DNA of 50,548 nucleotides from Clostridiales bacterium (lineage in GTDB: Bacteria > Bacillota > Limnochordia > Darwinibacteriales > B1SED10-159): positions 1 through 50,548 of the forward strand of contig PWMW01000040.1 in NCBI GenBank assembly GCA_003559095.1, in the 5' to 3' direction. This document shows, piece by piece, positions 33,312 to 42,152 of the stretch. Below the pieces are notes generated by a model. That model ran no database searches. It was not told where the DNA came from and worked only from the letters and a program-made list of their open reading frames with translations. The position numbers and the translations under genes are program-made. The first letter of the stretch is position 1. The number at the start of each line of letters is the position of its first letter.

Positions 33312-34406
33312 CTATGAGCCGCTGGAGATCTCCATGCGGCGAGCTCGGATCAGCGCTGCTCCATGTTTGACGACAACCTTGCCTGTGGCATAAGCCGGCA
33401 CACCCAGCACAATGCCGAGGAGCCCCGCCAAGGCGCCAGCGGTCAATAGGATGATAATAATGGTCGCAGGATGGATGCGCAGCCGGCGTCCGTAGACCTG
33501 CGGAGCAATGAACTGACTTTCGATCTGCTGCACAATGACAATCATGACCAACACTTCCAAGGCCGTAACCGGTGATATGAACAAACCGACAATGATGCCG
33601 GGAACCGAACCAATGATGGGTCCAAAGTATGGAATAACGTTGGTCACCATGGCCACAGCGGCCAACAACAGCGCGTAATCCAAACCGATGACGCGATAAC
33701 CAATATAGATGAACGTGCCCACAAAGGCACTGACAGTCAGCACGCCCTTGATATACGAACTGAGGGTCTGGCTGATCTCGGCGAACATGGCCCGCACTGG
33801 CTCGCGATACGCTTCCGGCAGGGCTTGGGCCGCATTCTCCGAAAAACGCGAGCTGTCCTTGAGCATATAGAACCAGAAAAACGGAATCGTGATTAGCAGA
33901 ACTCCGAAGTTGACTACGGAACCAATGTAGACCAGGATGTTTTCGAGGAACCCATCCACCCAGCTTTCCAACATCTGCATGAAGTCCATGCGGCTCCAGC
34001 GCTGGAAAAACTCAAAATGCTCTACCTGAGAGAACAACGGAGATTCTTGGAGTTCGGTGAGCTGTCGGTCCAGATCCGCCAAAAACCGTGGTAAATTGGT
34101 GATCAGGCTTTGCAGCTGAAACTGCAGAATGGGAATGATCCAGATAAGCAGCGTGAATAACAGCCCCAAGCCCAGCAAAAACACCATAAGAATGGCCAGT
34201 TTGCGAGGGACACGGCCCTTTTGCAGCAGATCAACTAGCGGTTTTGTTAAGTAAAACAGCAGCCCAGCCACGATCACTGGAAAGGCCACCGTGGTAATCA
34301 AAACTACTGCGGGACGGAACACAAAGACAATCTCGCGGCCCATAAAGAGAATAAAGACAATCAGAGCCAGCCAGACCGTGGACTGAAATGCTTTCGTCTG
34401 AAACAT
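33312..34406 (-). CDS. AI-2E transporter family (PerM/YtvI-like) membrane protein
   Basis: A 364-residue membrane protein with about seven or eight helices. The layout is that of the AI-2E exporter superfamily: two N-terminal helix pairs, a long extracytoplasmic amphipathic segment with LADLDRQLTELQESPLF, then the conserved VIPYFGPIIGSVPGIIVG and QQIESQFIAPQVYG. Members export quorum signals, sodium or unknown molecules. The ATG at 34406 has AGGGAGG upstream. It has its own promoter and terminator, so it is a single-gene unit set between permease cassettes. Confidence 0.88.
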   Translation of the reverse strand: MFQTKAFQSTVWLALIVFILFMGREIVFVFRPAVVLITTVAFPVIVAGLLFYLTKPLVDLLQKGRVPRKLAILMVFLLGLGLLFTLLIWIIPILQFQLQSLITNLPRFLADLDRQLTELQESPLFSQVEHFEFFQRWSRMDFMQMLESWVDGFLENILVYIGSVVNFGVLLITIPFFWFYMLKDSSRFSENAAQALPEAYREPVRAMFAEISQTLSSYIKGVLTVSAFVGTFIYIGYRVIGLDYALLLAAVAMVTNVIPYFGPIIGSVPGIIVGLFISPVTALEVLVMIVIVQQIESQFIAPQVYGRRLRIHPATIIIILLTAGALAGLLGIVLGVPAYATGKVVVKHGAALIRARRMEISSGS

Positions 34407-34510
34407 GCAAGCACCTCCCTTACCCAATGGCCCTGTTCACATCGAAAGACTGGATCCGCCTGCCAAAAGACGTTGGGTCTCCCCGCTGATCCAGGCATTT
34501 CTCAAATCCC

Positions 34511-34539
34511 ATTATACAGAGCAACCGCTGTCAGGGCAA
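34511..34539 (-). promoter_or_regulatory. SigA-type promoter of the AI-2E-family gene
   Basis: On the minus strand TTGCCC (34534-34539), a 17-base spacer and a perfect TATAAT (34511-34516). It sits directly after the terminator of cassette 3. Confidence 0.75.
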
Positions 34540-34545
34540 GGCAAA

Positions 34546-34573
34546 GGCCAGCTGTTTTCCACAACAGCTGGCC
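34546..34573 (-). terminator. Terminator of permease cassette 3
   Basis: Perfect 11-base arms (34546-34556 and 34563-34573) around a 6-base loop, followed on the minus strand by TTTGCCTTG. The T-tract is short but the stem is strong. Confidence 0.7.
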
Positions 34574-34579
34574 AAGGTG

Positions 34580-35476
34580 TTAGTTCTTCAATCGCGGATC
34601 CAAAACGTCGCGGAGGCCATCCCCCAGCAAATTGAAGCCCAACACCACCAGCATAATGGCAATGCCGGGAAAGGTCGAAATATGCGGAGCTACCATGAGG
34701 TAATCACGACCCCGACTGAGAATGGTCCCCCACTCCGGCGTAGGCGGCTGTGCACCCAAACCCAAAAAGCCTAGGCCGGCCGCCCAGAGAATGGAAGAGG
34801 CCACCTGCAGGGTGGATTGCACCAAGACGGGCCCCAGACAGTTGGGTAAAATGTGCCGAAAAATAATGGCAGTATCGCCCAAACCCACGGCCTTAGCTGC
34901 CGCCACAAACTCACGGCCCTTCAGCGCAAGGACTGTCCCCCGTACCAGACGGGTGTAGATGGGGATGGAAACGATCCCCACGGCAATCATCACATTGGTT
35001 AAGCCAACGCCCAAGACGCTGACCAGAACAATGGCCAGGAGAATGCCGGGAAAGGCCAGCATGACATCGATGAACCGCTGAATAATCAAATCCACGCGTC
35101 CACCGTAATACCCGGATATGGCGCCTAGCGGAACCCCCAATGAGGCCCCAATGGCCACGGAGATCACACCGATGGTTAAAGATATGCGGGATCCCCAGAC
35201 AATACGGGACAGAAGATCCCGGCCCATTTCGTCCGTTCCCAGCCAATGGCTGGTGGACGGGGTCTGCAGCACCAAGCGAAAATCCCCACGGGTGGGATTG
35301 CCCAAAGGCAGCATCGGCGCCAAGACCGCCATGCCCACAAAGAACAGCACAATCACAGCACCTAGGACAGCAGTTCTGTTCCGGGACAGACGCATAATAA
35401 CATCCTTGAAACTGTCCAGCTTTGCCGAATCCAACGTACGCAGACGCTTCCATTTGCGAACCACTGCAGCGGCCAC
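34580..35476 (-). CDS. Dipeptide/oligopeptide ABC transporter permease, DppC type (cassette 3)
   Basis: A 298-residue permease with a longer cytoplasmic N-terminus (VRKWKRLRTLDSAKLDSF) before the first helix. The LGTDEMGRDLLSRIVWG motif and the EAA loop AAAKAVGLGDTAIIFRHILP follow. The C-terminus is LGDGLRDVLDPRLKN. GTG start with AGGGAGG upstream, 12 bases after the DppB-type stop. Last gene of cassette 3. Confidence 0.93.
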   Translation of the reverse strand: MAAAVVRKWKRLRTLDSAKLDSFKDVIMRLSRNRTAVLGAVIVLFFVGMAVLAPMLPLGNPTRGDFRLVLQTPSTSHWLGTDEMGRDLLSRIVWGSRISLTIGVISVAIGASLGVPLGAISGYYGGRVDLIIQRFIDVMLAFPGILLAIVLVSVLGVGLTNVMIAVGIVSIPIYTRLVRGTVLALKGREFVAAAKAVGLGDTAIIFRHILPNCLGPVLVQSTLQVASSILWAAGLGFLGLGAQPPTPEWGTILSRGRDYLMVAPHISTFPGIAIMLVVLGFNLLGDGLRDVLDPRLKN

Positions 35477-35488
35477 AGAACCACCTCC

Positions 35489-36409
35489 CTAATCGTATTT
35501 GATCGCTGGATCCAGATAGACATAGGCCACATCTACCAGCAGATTAATGAAAATAAAGCTTAAGGCCACCGCCAGGACAGCCCCCTGAACGATGGGATAG
35601 TCCCGCGACATGATGGCATCCACCATGAGCCGGCCAACCCCTGGCCAGGCAAACACAGTTTCGGTCAAGACGGCACCACCCAATAGGGTGCCAAACTGCA
35701 GTCCCAACACCGTCACGATGGGGATCATGGCGTTTTGCAGGGCATGCTTGAGAACAATCACCCACTCCGACATGCCTTTGGAACGGGCTGTGCGGATATA
35801 GTCCTGCCGCAGCACTTCCAGCATGGCCGAGCGAGTCATGCGGGCCAATATTCCAGCGGAAGACAATCCCAGCGTAATGGAGGGCAGTACCAAGTGGGCA
35901 GCGGTACCCATGCCCGCCGTAGGCAGCCAGCCCAAACGCACAGAAAAGACATACATTAACATCAAACCCATCCAAAATACAGGCATGGACACGCCAAAGA
36001 GGGCGAATACCATGGTGCCCGTATCCCACCAAGTGTGCTGCTTCACGGCCGCTAGGATACCCGCTGAAACACCAATAGCCACACTGACGACCAAAGCGGA
36101 GGTGGCTAACTGCAGCGTGTTGGGATACTGCGTCCGCAGTTCCTGCATCACCGGCCTGCGAGTTCTTGTACTGCGGCCTAAGTCGCCTTGGGCTGCATTG
36201 GACACGAAGGCCCAATACTGCACGGGCAGCGGCCGATCGAGGCCAAAGCGAGCTCGGATCATGGCCACCGTTTCTGGAGTGGCATGCTCTCCGGCCAATG
36301 CCATGGCAGGATCCCCAGGGATCAGGCGGATCATAAAAAACACGACCAGTGAAACTCCAATGAGTACGGGTACCATCAATAATAATCGGCGGATAATGTA
36401 GCGACTCAT
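35489..36409 (-). CDS. Dipeptide/oligopeptide ABC transporter permease, DppB type (cassette 3)
   Basis: A 306-residue permease beginning SRYIIRRLLLMVPVLIGVSL with LIPGDPAMALAG, the periplasmic FGLDRPLPVQYWAFV, and EAA loop RTARSKGMSEWVIVLKHALQ. It ends VAYVYLDPAIKYD. ATG start with GGGGGT upstream. It is separated from the binding-protein gene by a stem-loop at 36440-36461. Confidence 0.93.
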   Translation of the reverse strand: MSRYIIRRLLLMVPVLIGVSLVVFFMIRLIPGDPAMALAGEHATPETVAMIRARFGLDRPLPVQYWAFVSNAAQGDLGRSTRTRRPVMQELRTQYPNTLQLATSALVVSVAIGVSAGILAAVKQHTWWDTGTMVFALFGVSMPVFWMGLMLMYVFSVRLGWLPTAGMGTAAHLVLPSITLGLSSAGILARMTRSAMLEVLRQDYIRTARSKGMSEWVIVLKHALQNAMIPIVTVLGLQFGTLLGGAVLTETVFAWPGVGRLMVDAIMSRDYPIVQGAVLAVALSFIFINLLVDVAYVYLDPAIKYD

Positions 36410-36439
36410 AGTGTAGATACCCCCAGGAAACGTGAAAGC

Positions 36440-36461
36440 GGGGTTTCCCTAAGGAAACCCC
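36440..36461 (-). other. Intercistronic stem-loop between binding protein 2 and its permease
   Basis: Perfect 9-base arms (36440-36448 and 36453-36461) and a 4-base loop. On the minus strand it is followed by GCTTTCACG, too weak for full termination. It lies 8 bases after the binding-protein stop, as expected for a structure that sets unequal expression. Confidence 0.65.
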
Positions 36462-36469
36462 GGGATCAC

Positions 36470-37999
36470 TTATTCAAACGTAACGCCAGTGGCAATGAGG
36501 CGTTCTGCGGGATGCACAACCAACCCTTCCACATTGGAGCGTACAGCAGTCAATTGACTTTCCACATGCAAGAAGAGCCACGGCGCTTCTTCCATGATCA
36601 GAGTCATGGCTTCTTCATACGCTTCCACACGCAGTTGGGGGTCCGGCGTTGTCCGAGCCAGATCCAAGAGCTCGTCCACCCGCTCATGTCCCCAGAACGT
36701 CCGGTTCGAACCGGCGGGAACGTGCTGGCTGCTGTGGAACAAGGCATACAATCCATAGTCGGCATCACCGGTCACGGTGCCCCAACCTAAGAGGAACATG
36801 GGTGCTTCACTCTGGTCAGAAGGCAGGCCTGTGGTTGCCAAGTACGTGTTCCATTCCAAGGTCACGATCTCCGCATCAATACCAACGTCAGAGAGCATGG
36901 CTTGGATAGCTTCAGCCACTTGAATGTCCTGCATATAGCGGCCTGAAGGCGAATAGATCTTGGTGCTGAATCCATCGGGGAAGCCGGCTTCGGCCAACAG
37001 CTCCTGGGCCCGTTCTGGATTATATGCGTAGTCGTAGATGGGCTGGTAACCAAAAACAGCCGGTGCGAAAGGTGCATCGGAAGCTCGGGCGACGCCGCCG
37101 AGGATAAACTCGATAATGGCCTCTACGTCCACGGCGTAGTTCACCGCCTGGCGGACTAGAGGATTATCGAACGGCTCCATAGTGACATTGAAGCCCATAT
37201 AAATGGTGCGCAGGGACGGTGTTGAGATAATGTTGACGTTGGGATCCGCTTCCAGACGAGGTACATCGTGCGGGGGTACCCTTACGGCTACGTCCACATC
37301 ACCGGCCTGAACCATCATCATCCGGGCACCAGCTTCCGGTACTGCTCGGAATACCAAGCGCTCGAATGTCGGCTGCTCACCCCAATAGTTTTCGTTGCGG
37401 ACCAAAGTAACGGTCTGACCTTTCTGCCAAGACTCGAACTTAAACGGTCCCGTTCCAACACTGATTTCGTTGCCGTAGTCCTCACCGTACTCCGCAATAG
37501 CCGTGGGACTCTGGATGCCCAAGCTGGAGTGGGTCAAGTGGGCCAGCAGCGGTGCGAATGGGACATCTGTGCGCAGCGATACGGTGTATTCGTCGGTGAC
37601 TTCAATTTCGCTGATGGTGTTGATCAAGAAACGGAATGTGGCACCAAAGTCTGGATCCAACACTCGCTCCAAGTTGAACTTGACAGCCTCTGCATTGAGC
37701 GGAGTTCCATCATGGAACTCAATGCCCTGACGGATGTGCAGATGCCATAATGTTCCATCCTCGCTTACTTCATAGGTGTCCACCAAGAGCGGGACGATGT
37801 CCCCATCGGCGGTGAGATCAAACAGTGTATCAACGATGTGTTCAATGACCGTAAAGGCCGGGGAATCCGAAGGTACGTGGGAATCCAGTGACGATGGGTC
37901 TGTTCCTTGGGCAATGGTGAGGGTGCTTTGGGCTGCAGTTCCGAACGACAGCACCAGCATAATCACAACAGCTAACACGACAATCGAACTTCGTTTCAT
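36470..37999 (-). CDS. Extracellular solute-binding protein, family 5 (cassette 3)
   Basis: A 509-residue binding protein of the DppA/OppA type. It has a signal peptide with probable cleavage around GTAAQ and no lipobox Cys. Mature N-terminus STLTIAQGTDPSSLDSHVPS and the segment LHIRQGIEFHDGTPLNAEAV carry the family 5 pattern. The ATG is preceded by GGAGGAG. It is driven by a near-consensus promoter at 38063-38091 and heads sbp-B-C cassette 3. The mature protein should bind small peptides, nickel-chelates or glutathione-type ligands; the ligand is not predictable. Confidence 0.93.
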   Translation of the reverse strand: MKRSSIVVLAVVIMLVLSFGTAAQSTLTIAQGTDPSSLDSHVPSDSPAFTVIEHIVDTLFDLTADGDIVPLLVDTYEVSEDGTLWHLHIRQGIEFHDGTPLNAEAVKFNLERVLDPDFGATFRFLINTISEIEVTDEYTVSLRTDVPFAPLLAHLTHSSLGIQSPTAIAEYGEDYGNEISVGTGPFKFESWQKGQTVTLVRNENYWGEQPTFERLVFRAVPEAGARMMMVQAGDVDVAVRVPPHDVPRLEADPNVNIISTPSLRTIYMGFNVTMEPFDNPLVRQAVNYAVDVEAIIEFILGGVARASDAPFAPAVFGYQPIYDYAYNPERAQELLAEAGFPDGFSTKIYSPSGRYMQDIQVAEAIQAMLSDVGIDAEIVTLEWNTYLATTGLPSDQSEAPMFLLGWGTVTGDADYGLYALFHSSQHVPAGSNRTFWGHERVDELLDLARTTPDPQLRVEAYEEAMTLIMEEAPWLFLHVESQLTAVRSNVEGLVVHPAERLIATGVTFE

Positions 38000-38062
38000 G
38001 GTTCTCCTCCTTAGTTCAGCCCCCCATTAATATAAACGTACTCGCGGGGTTATTTATTGCCT

Positions 38063-38091
38063 ATTTTAGTATGAATGAGAATATTTGTCAA
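38063..38091 (-). promoter_or_regulatory. Near-consensus SigA promoter of permease cassette 3
   Basis: On the minus strand TTGACA (38086-38091), a 17-base spacer, TAAAAT (38063-38068), about 60 bases before the binding-protein start. It is the strongest promoter match I see in the window. The interval 38000-38250 otherwise holds the upstream terminator and no gene. Confidence 0.88.
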
Positions 38092-38204
38092 CGTGTTTCG
38101 TAGACATCGCGGCGGACGGCCTTGATATAACCAGGCTGAGCCAAACCGGAAGCTGATTTCGCAATGCCGTCCCTCTTCTCGTTGAATATCCACGAAGGCC
38201 GTTC

Positions 38205-38238
38205 CCAAGAAAACAGCCCAGATATTGCATCTGGGCTG
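38205..38238 (-). terminator. Terminator of the hemerythrin gene
   Basis: Perfect 10-base arms (38214-38223 and 38229-38238), a 5-base loop, then TTTTCTTGG on the minus strand. It lies 12 bases past the hemerythrin stop and upstream of the cassette 3 promoter. Confidence 0.82.
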
Positions 38239-38250
38239 AAGTCACTGAAT

Positions 38251-38874
38251 TCATGCTTGTGTCCGCTGGAAGATTTCCAGCAAATCGTCATCGGCGGCAA
38301 TGAACTGCAGACAGCCTGGTCCTTGAGCTCCTGCTGTCGGGACTGCCGCTGGCTGCACGGCCTCGACCCATGCTTCCCATTGGGCAATGGCTGCCGCTGT
38401 GACTGCTGCATCAGCCTTTTGGTACTGCGCCTGCAGAGTCTCTTTTTGTTCACGGCTGAGCATCCGCTCCGCCAAGGCGAACAAAACACTATCCTCTTTG
38501 CCAATGTGGCTGCGCAGCATCTTTGTGTAGCTTTGGATATTCTCCTGAGCCGCTTCCCAGCCACGTTCTGAAGCCAACCACTGTTCGAGACTTTCACGGG
38601 CCTGGCGGATATAGGCGCGTCCTTCCTTATGCTCATGGAGCATGACGTTTACGGGACCCTGCCGTGGCATGCCTGCGGCCTGCAGTACCGGGAAAAGGCA
38701 GTCTTCCTCTTTGCCATGGTGAATGGCATCGGCATAGTCCCGGACAAAGCGCAGAGCTTCCAGTAACCGCTGGGCTGTCTCAGCGCTGGGCTGCTGCCGC
38801 CCTTGGGAATCTAGATAATCCAGCACCCGAAGGATGTAACGATGTTCCCGCATTAGTACTTCAGTAATGTTCAT
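38251..38874 (-). CDS. Hemerythrin HHE domain protein
   Basis: A 207-residue four-helix-bundle protein with an HHE-type di-iron site. Candidate ligands are H11 (REHRYI), H52 or H53 with E56/E57 (AIHHGKEED), H80 or H82 (MLHEHKEG), and H123 with E127 (RSHIGKEDS). Such proteins bind oxygen or nitric oxide or store iron. The last 50 residues are an Ala/Gln-rich tail not typical of the short hemerythrins. An AAGGGAG-like site precedes the ATG. It is a single-gene unit. Confidence 0.88.
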   Translation of the reverse strand: MNITEVLMREHRYILRVLDYLDSQGRQQPSAETAQRLLEALRFVRDYADAIHHGKEEDCLFPVLQAAGMPRQGPVNVMLHEHKEGRAYIRQARESLEQWLASERGWEAAQENIQSYTKMLRSHIGKEDSVLFALAERMLSREQKETLQAQYQKADAAVTAAAIAQWEAWVEAVQPAAVPTAGAQGPGCLQFIAADDDLLEIFQRTQA

Positions 38875-38891
38875 TCTCCCTGCTCCCTTCC

Positions 38892-38949
38892 GTGCCCAGT
38901 GAGGGCACCCACGTTCATCCTACCTTAATTCCTTACCTTTGTCATTATA
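38892..38949 (-). promoter_or_regulatory. Hemerythrin leader: perfect -10 box and a hairpin
   Basis: On the minus strand TATAAT (38944-38949) has no good -35. The transcript would then carry a 6-base-arm hairpin (38892-38897 and 38903-38908) directly before the ribosome site. A second hairpin, arms 38967-38974 and 38993-39000, lies just upstream and may end MscS transcripts. Confidence 0.4.
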
Positions 38950-39045
38950 TATTTTGACGCGCTATTAGGAGCGCCGCCCATAACCAAGGGATGCGCTCCT
39001 CAGCTGGAATTTCCTTATGCGGAATGCCGTTGGCAGCCCCCCTGG

Positions 39046-40233
39046 CTAGTTTCCCAGGGATACGCGGGCTAGATCACGCCCTGACGGTGTTTGGAACACC
39101 CGCAGGCCGAACTCAGGCACCACGGCCAGCAAATGATCGAAAATATCGGCCTGAATACCTTCATACACAGCCCAACGGGTATCATTGGTGAAGACCATGA
39201 TCTCCAGAGGAAGTCCCTGCGGGGTGGGTGCCAACTGGCGGACCACGAAGGTCATGTCCTGCCGGATCCGCGGGTGGCTGCGCAGATATGCGTCCACATA
39301 GGCTCGGAACGTACCCACATTGGTCAGCCGGCGGCCATTGGCCGTGATGTCGGGATCCCCCGCTGCGGAGCGATTATGTTCGGCAATATCAGCTAATTTG
39401 GCATCGAGATACTGTCGGATGAGAGCAATGCCCCGAAGATGGGCGATATCTTTGTCAGTAAGAAAGGCAATGCTGTTCTGATCAATGAATAGGGACCGCA
39501 TAATGCGGCGTCCGCCGCTTTCGGTCATGCCCCGCCAATTGCGGAAGCTGTCTTGAACTAACTTGTGCGTAGGTATGGTGGTTATGGTGGCATCCCAGTT
39601 CCGCACCTTGATGCTGTGCAGCGCCACTTCCTCCACACTGCCATCGGCGTCGTACTTAGGTACTTCCAACCAATCTCCCACCCGAATCAAGTCATTGCCC
39701 AGCAGCTGAATACTGGCGATCAACGACAAAATAGTATCCTGAAAAATCAGCATCAAAACAGCTGTTAACGCACCCAAGCCGCTGAGCAGATACCAAGGCG
39801 AACGCTGGAGCAGAATGGAAATGATGATAATGGCACCGGCCAGCGTCACAAACAACTTGATAATCTGAAAATAGCCTTTCAGGGGTTTGCGCAGTGAAAT
39901 CGGAAACTGATTATAGACGGCTAAGAGACCGTTAAGAAGGCCGTGAATGGCCAAGACCAGAATAACCACAATAGCTATAAGCAGGCCCTGCTGCAGAGTG
40001 GTCACAGGCGTAAAGAACCTGGCCCCCTGATACAGCACCAGGGCAGGTACCAAGTACGATAATGCTTCGAAGGCTCCCGCCTCAAACAGCGTTTGGTCCC
40101 AATCCACTCGCGTCTGCCGCACCACAAAATACAAGAAGCGCAGCACCCAGTGCTTGATGACGAGATGAACCACCAAGACCACAGCCACCAAGGCTGCCGC
40201 GGCAAGCACTTCGTGCCACCAGATATCCCACAT
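39046..40233 (-). CDS. MscS-family mechanosensitive ion channel (YbdG-like)
   Basis: A 395-residue membrane protein of the small-conductance mechanosensitive channel family, which releases solutes on osmotic downshift. Several N-terminal helices precede the pore and beta-domain. Family segments include LLIFQDTILSLIASIQLLGNDLIRVGDWLE and GSVEEVALHSIKVRNWDATIT, and the C-terminal cytoplasmic domain is extended as in YbdG. GGAGGG lies six bases before the ATG at 40233. It follows cassette 4 by 140 bases on the same strand with no clear terminator between. Confidence 0.9.
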   Translation of the reverse strand: MWDIWWHEVLAAAALVAVVLVVHLVIKHWVLRFLYFVVRQTRVDWDQTLFEAGAFEALSYLVPALVLYQGARFFTPVTTLQQGLLIAIVVILVLAIHGLLNGLLAVYNQFPISLRKPLKGYFQIIKLFVTLAGAIIIISILLQRSPWYLLSGLGALTAVLMLIFQDTILSLIASIQLLGNDLIRVGDWLEVPKYDADGSVEEVALHSIKVRNWDATITTIPTHKLVQDSFRNWRGMTESGGRRIMRSLFIDQNSIAFLTDKDIAHLRGIALIRQYLDAKLADIAEHNRSAAGDPDITANGRRLTNVGTFRAYVDAYLRSHPRIRQDMTFVVRQLAPTPQGLPLEIMVFTNDTRWAVYEGIQADIFDHLLAVVPEFGLRVFQTPSGRDLARVSLGN

Positions 40234-40373
40234 TGTCATCCCTCCAGTTGGTGTTCTTCTTGGCAGCCAGCGGCCGTGCTCCCAAGAAACGTCGCGCAGC
40301 CGGCAGCCCCATCCCGGGCATACGAAACGGCTTTATCGTCAAGATTCCGTCTGCCTCTACGATTCGCGGCCGC

Positions 40374-41162
40374 TCAACGTTTCTGCAGAGCATCCCCGAG
40401 GACATTAAAACCCAGCACGGTCCAGGCTATGGCAGTACCTGGCACCAGCACCACCCAGGGAGCCAAGCCGGCAAAACCTTGGGCTTCCCGGAGCATTCGG
40501 CCCCAACTGGGTGTGGGCGGTTGAATACCCACGCCCAGGTAACTAAGGGACGCCTCAGCCAAGACCGCTGCCGCAAAGCTGACAGAGGCCTGGACCAACA
40601 GCGGCCGCATCATATTGGGTAGAATATGCCGCAATAAAATGCGCGTCTCGCGGGCACCGATGGCTTTCGCAGCCTCCACGTACTGGTTCTCCCGCAGGCT
40701 CAGAACGTTATTGCGGGTCAAACGCATAAAGGCCGGTATGGTGCCTAAGGTAATGGCACTGCCAGCTGTTATACCGCCGGGATCCCATAGGGTCACCGCC
40801 AAGATGGCCAGTAACAGCGGCGGAAACGCGTACAGGCCGTCGGCTGTTCGCATGAGGATCTGATCCCACCAGCCGCCCCGCAGTCCCGCCGCCGAACCCA
40901 GTATGACGCCCACAAACAAGCCCGCGAGGGCGGCCACTGCCCCCACCGTCAAGGACACGCGGCCTCCAACCATGATGCGGCTCAGCATATCTCGCCCCAT
41001 GTGATCGGTACCCAGCCAGTGAACCCGGGACGGTTCCAGCAGCCGCTGTCCAACCTGGATGCGGATGGGATCATGGGGAACATAGATAAGACTCAGAGAC
41101 ACCACAAGAACCATGGAAAGAATAATTCCAACTCCCAACCAAAGGTTCCAGTTCCGCTTCAT
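40374..41162 (-). CDS. Dipeptide/oligopeptide ABC transporter permease, DppC type (cassette 4)
   Basis: A 262-residue permease, somewhat shorter than its three paralogues at both ends. It has LGTDHMGRDMLSRIMVGGR, EAA loop EAAKAIGARETRILLRHILP, and stops after FNVLGDALQKR, lacking the DPR-L tail of the other copies. ATG with GGGGTGG upstream, 12 bases after the DppB-type gene. Last gene of the TetR-linked unit. Confidence 0.92.
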   Translation of the reverse strand: MKRNWNLWLGVGIILSMVLVVSLSLIYVPHDPIRIQVGQRLLEPSRVHWLGTDHMGRDMLSRIMVGGRVSLTVGAVAALAGLFVGVILGSAAGLRGGWWDQILMRTADGLYAFPPLLLAILAVTLWDPGGITAGSAITLGTIPAFMRLTRNNVLSLRENQYVEAAKAIGARETRILLRHILPNMMRPLLVQASVSFAAAVLAEASLSYLGVGIQPPTPSWGRMLREAQGFAGLAPWVVLVPGTAIAWTVLGFNVLGDALQKR

Positions 41163-41174
41163 GTTACCACCCCA

Positions 41175-42119
41175 TTATTCAAAGCGAATTCTTGGGTCCA
41201 GCCAGCCCAACAGCAGATCGAACGCGTAATGAAAGGCTACGATCATGGCGGCGCCCACTACTACAAGACCCTGCACTAATGGCAGATCCCGCTGCAGCAC
41301 AGCAGCTAGGAGCAGCCGTCCCATGCCCGGCAGGGAAAATACCTGCTCCACCACGATGGTTCCCACCAGCAGCTGCGTCAGCTGAATAGCAGCCACCGTG
41401 GATATGTTCAAACCCGCATTACGCAGCGCGTGGCGAAAATAGACGCGGCCGTAGGAAAGGCCTTTGCTGCGTGCCGTTCGGATATAGTCTTCGGCGAGTA
41501 CCTGTTGCATACTGGCACGCACCATCCGCGTCAAGACGGCGGCGCGCGGAATGGCCAGGGTCAACGCGGGCAGCAGCAGACTCCAAAGCGCCACCAACCA
41601 GCCGGCGCTGCTGGGCTGATAGAACCCCCCCGCTGGGAACCAGCCCCGCGCTACCGCAATCCATTGAATTAAGAGAACACCCAGCCAAAACGTGGGTACT
41701 GCCATGCCCAGATGCGTCAAGAGGCCGATGGCGCTGCGCACGGGATTACCGCTGCCCACCGCAGTATATATGCCCAGTGGAATGGCTAAGATCAGCGCTC
41801 CGAAGACGGCTAGAAAGGCCAACAGCACTGTCACGGGCAGGGCCGCGGCCATCAGTTCCCCCACGGGGCGGGCATAGCGAATACTGGCGCCAAAATCCAA
41901 CCGCAGCAGCGACGTCAGCCAAGTGACGTAGCGTTCGCCAAGGGGCCGGGACAGTCCAAGCTGTTCACGCAGGGACTCCAGCATTTCCGGGTCGCCTTCG
42001 GTTCCCAAAATAAGTACTGCCGGGTCACCCGGCAGTACCTGCAGCGCAAAGAACGTCAGTGTAGCTGTGAGCCAAACCGCTGCCAGCAGGGCACCACTTT
42101 TTGTCAAGACATAGCGCAC
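41175..42119 (-). CDS. Dipeptide/oligopeptide ABC transporter permease, DppB type (cassette 4)
   Basis: A 314-residue permease with LPGDPAVLILG, periplasmic LGLSRPLGERYVTWL, EAA loop RTARSKGLSYGRVYFRHALR, and end FDLLLGWLDPRIRFE. The start is GTG with AAAGGAG upstream. It lies 33 bases after the binding-protein stop; no intercistronic hairpin is seen here, unlike cassettes 2 and 3. Confidence 0.92.
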   Translation of the reverse strand: MRYVLTKSGALLAAVWLTATLTFFALQVLPGDPAVLILGTEGDPEMLESLREQLGLSRPLGERYVTWLTSLLRLDFGASIRYARPVGELMAAALPVTVLLAFLAVFGALILAIPLGIYTAVGSGNPVRSAIGLLTHLGMAVPTFWLGVLLIQWIAVARGWFPAGGFYQPSSAGWLVALWSLLLPALTLAIPRAAVLTRMVRASMQQVLAEDYIRTARSKGLSYGRVYFRHALRNAGLNISTVAAIQLTQLLVGTIVVEQVFSLPGMGRLLLAAVLQRDLPLVQGLVVVGAAMIVAFHYAFDLLLGWLDPRIRFE

Positions 42120-42152
42120 AGCTCCACTCCTTTCCCCAAGCTACCAACGCAC

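Noticed and set aside
38088-38636. Minus-strand frame of 182 codons overlapping the hemerythrin gene
   Set aside because: Same strand but different frame from a well-supported hemerythrin; it has Arg/Ser-rich shadow composition and crosses the terminator.
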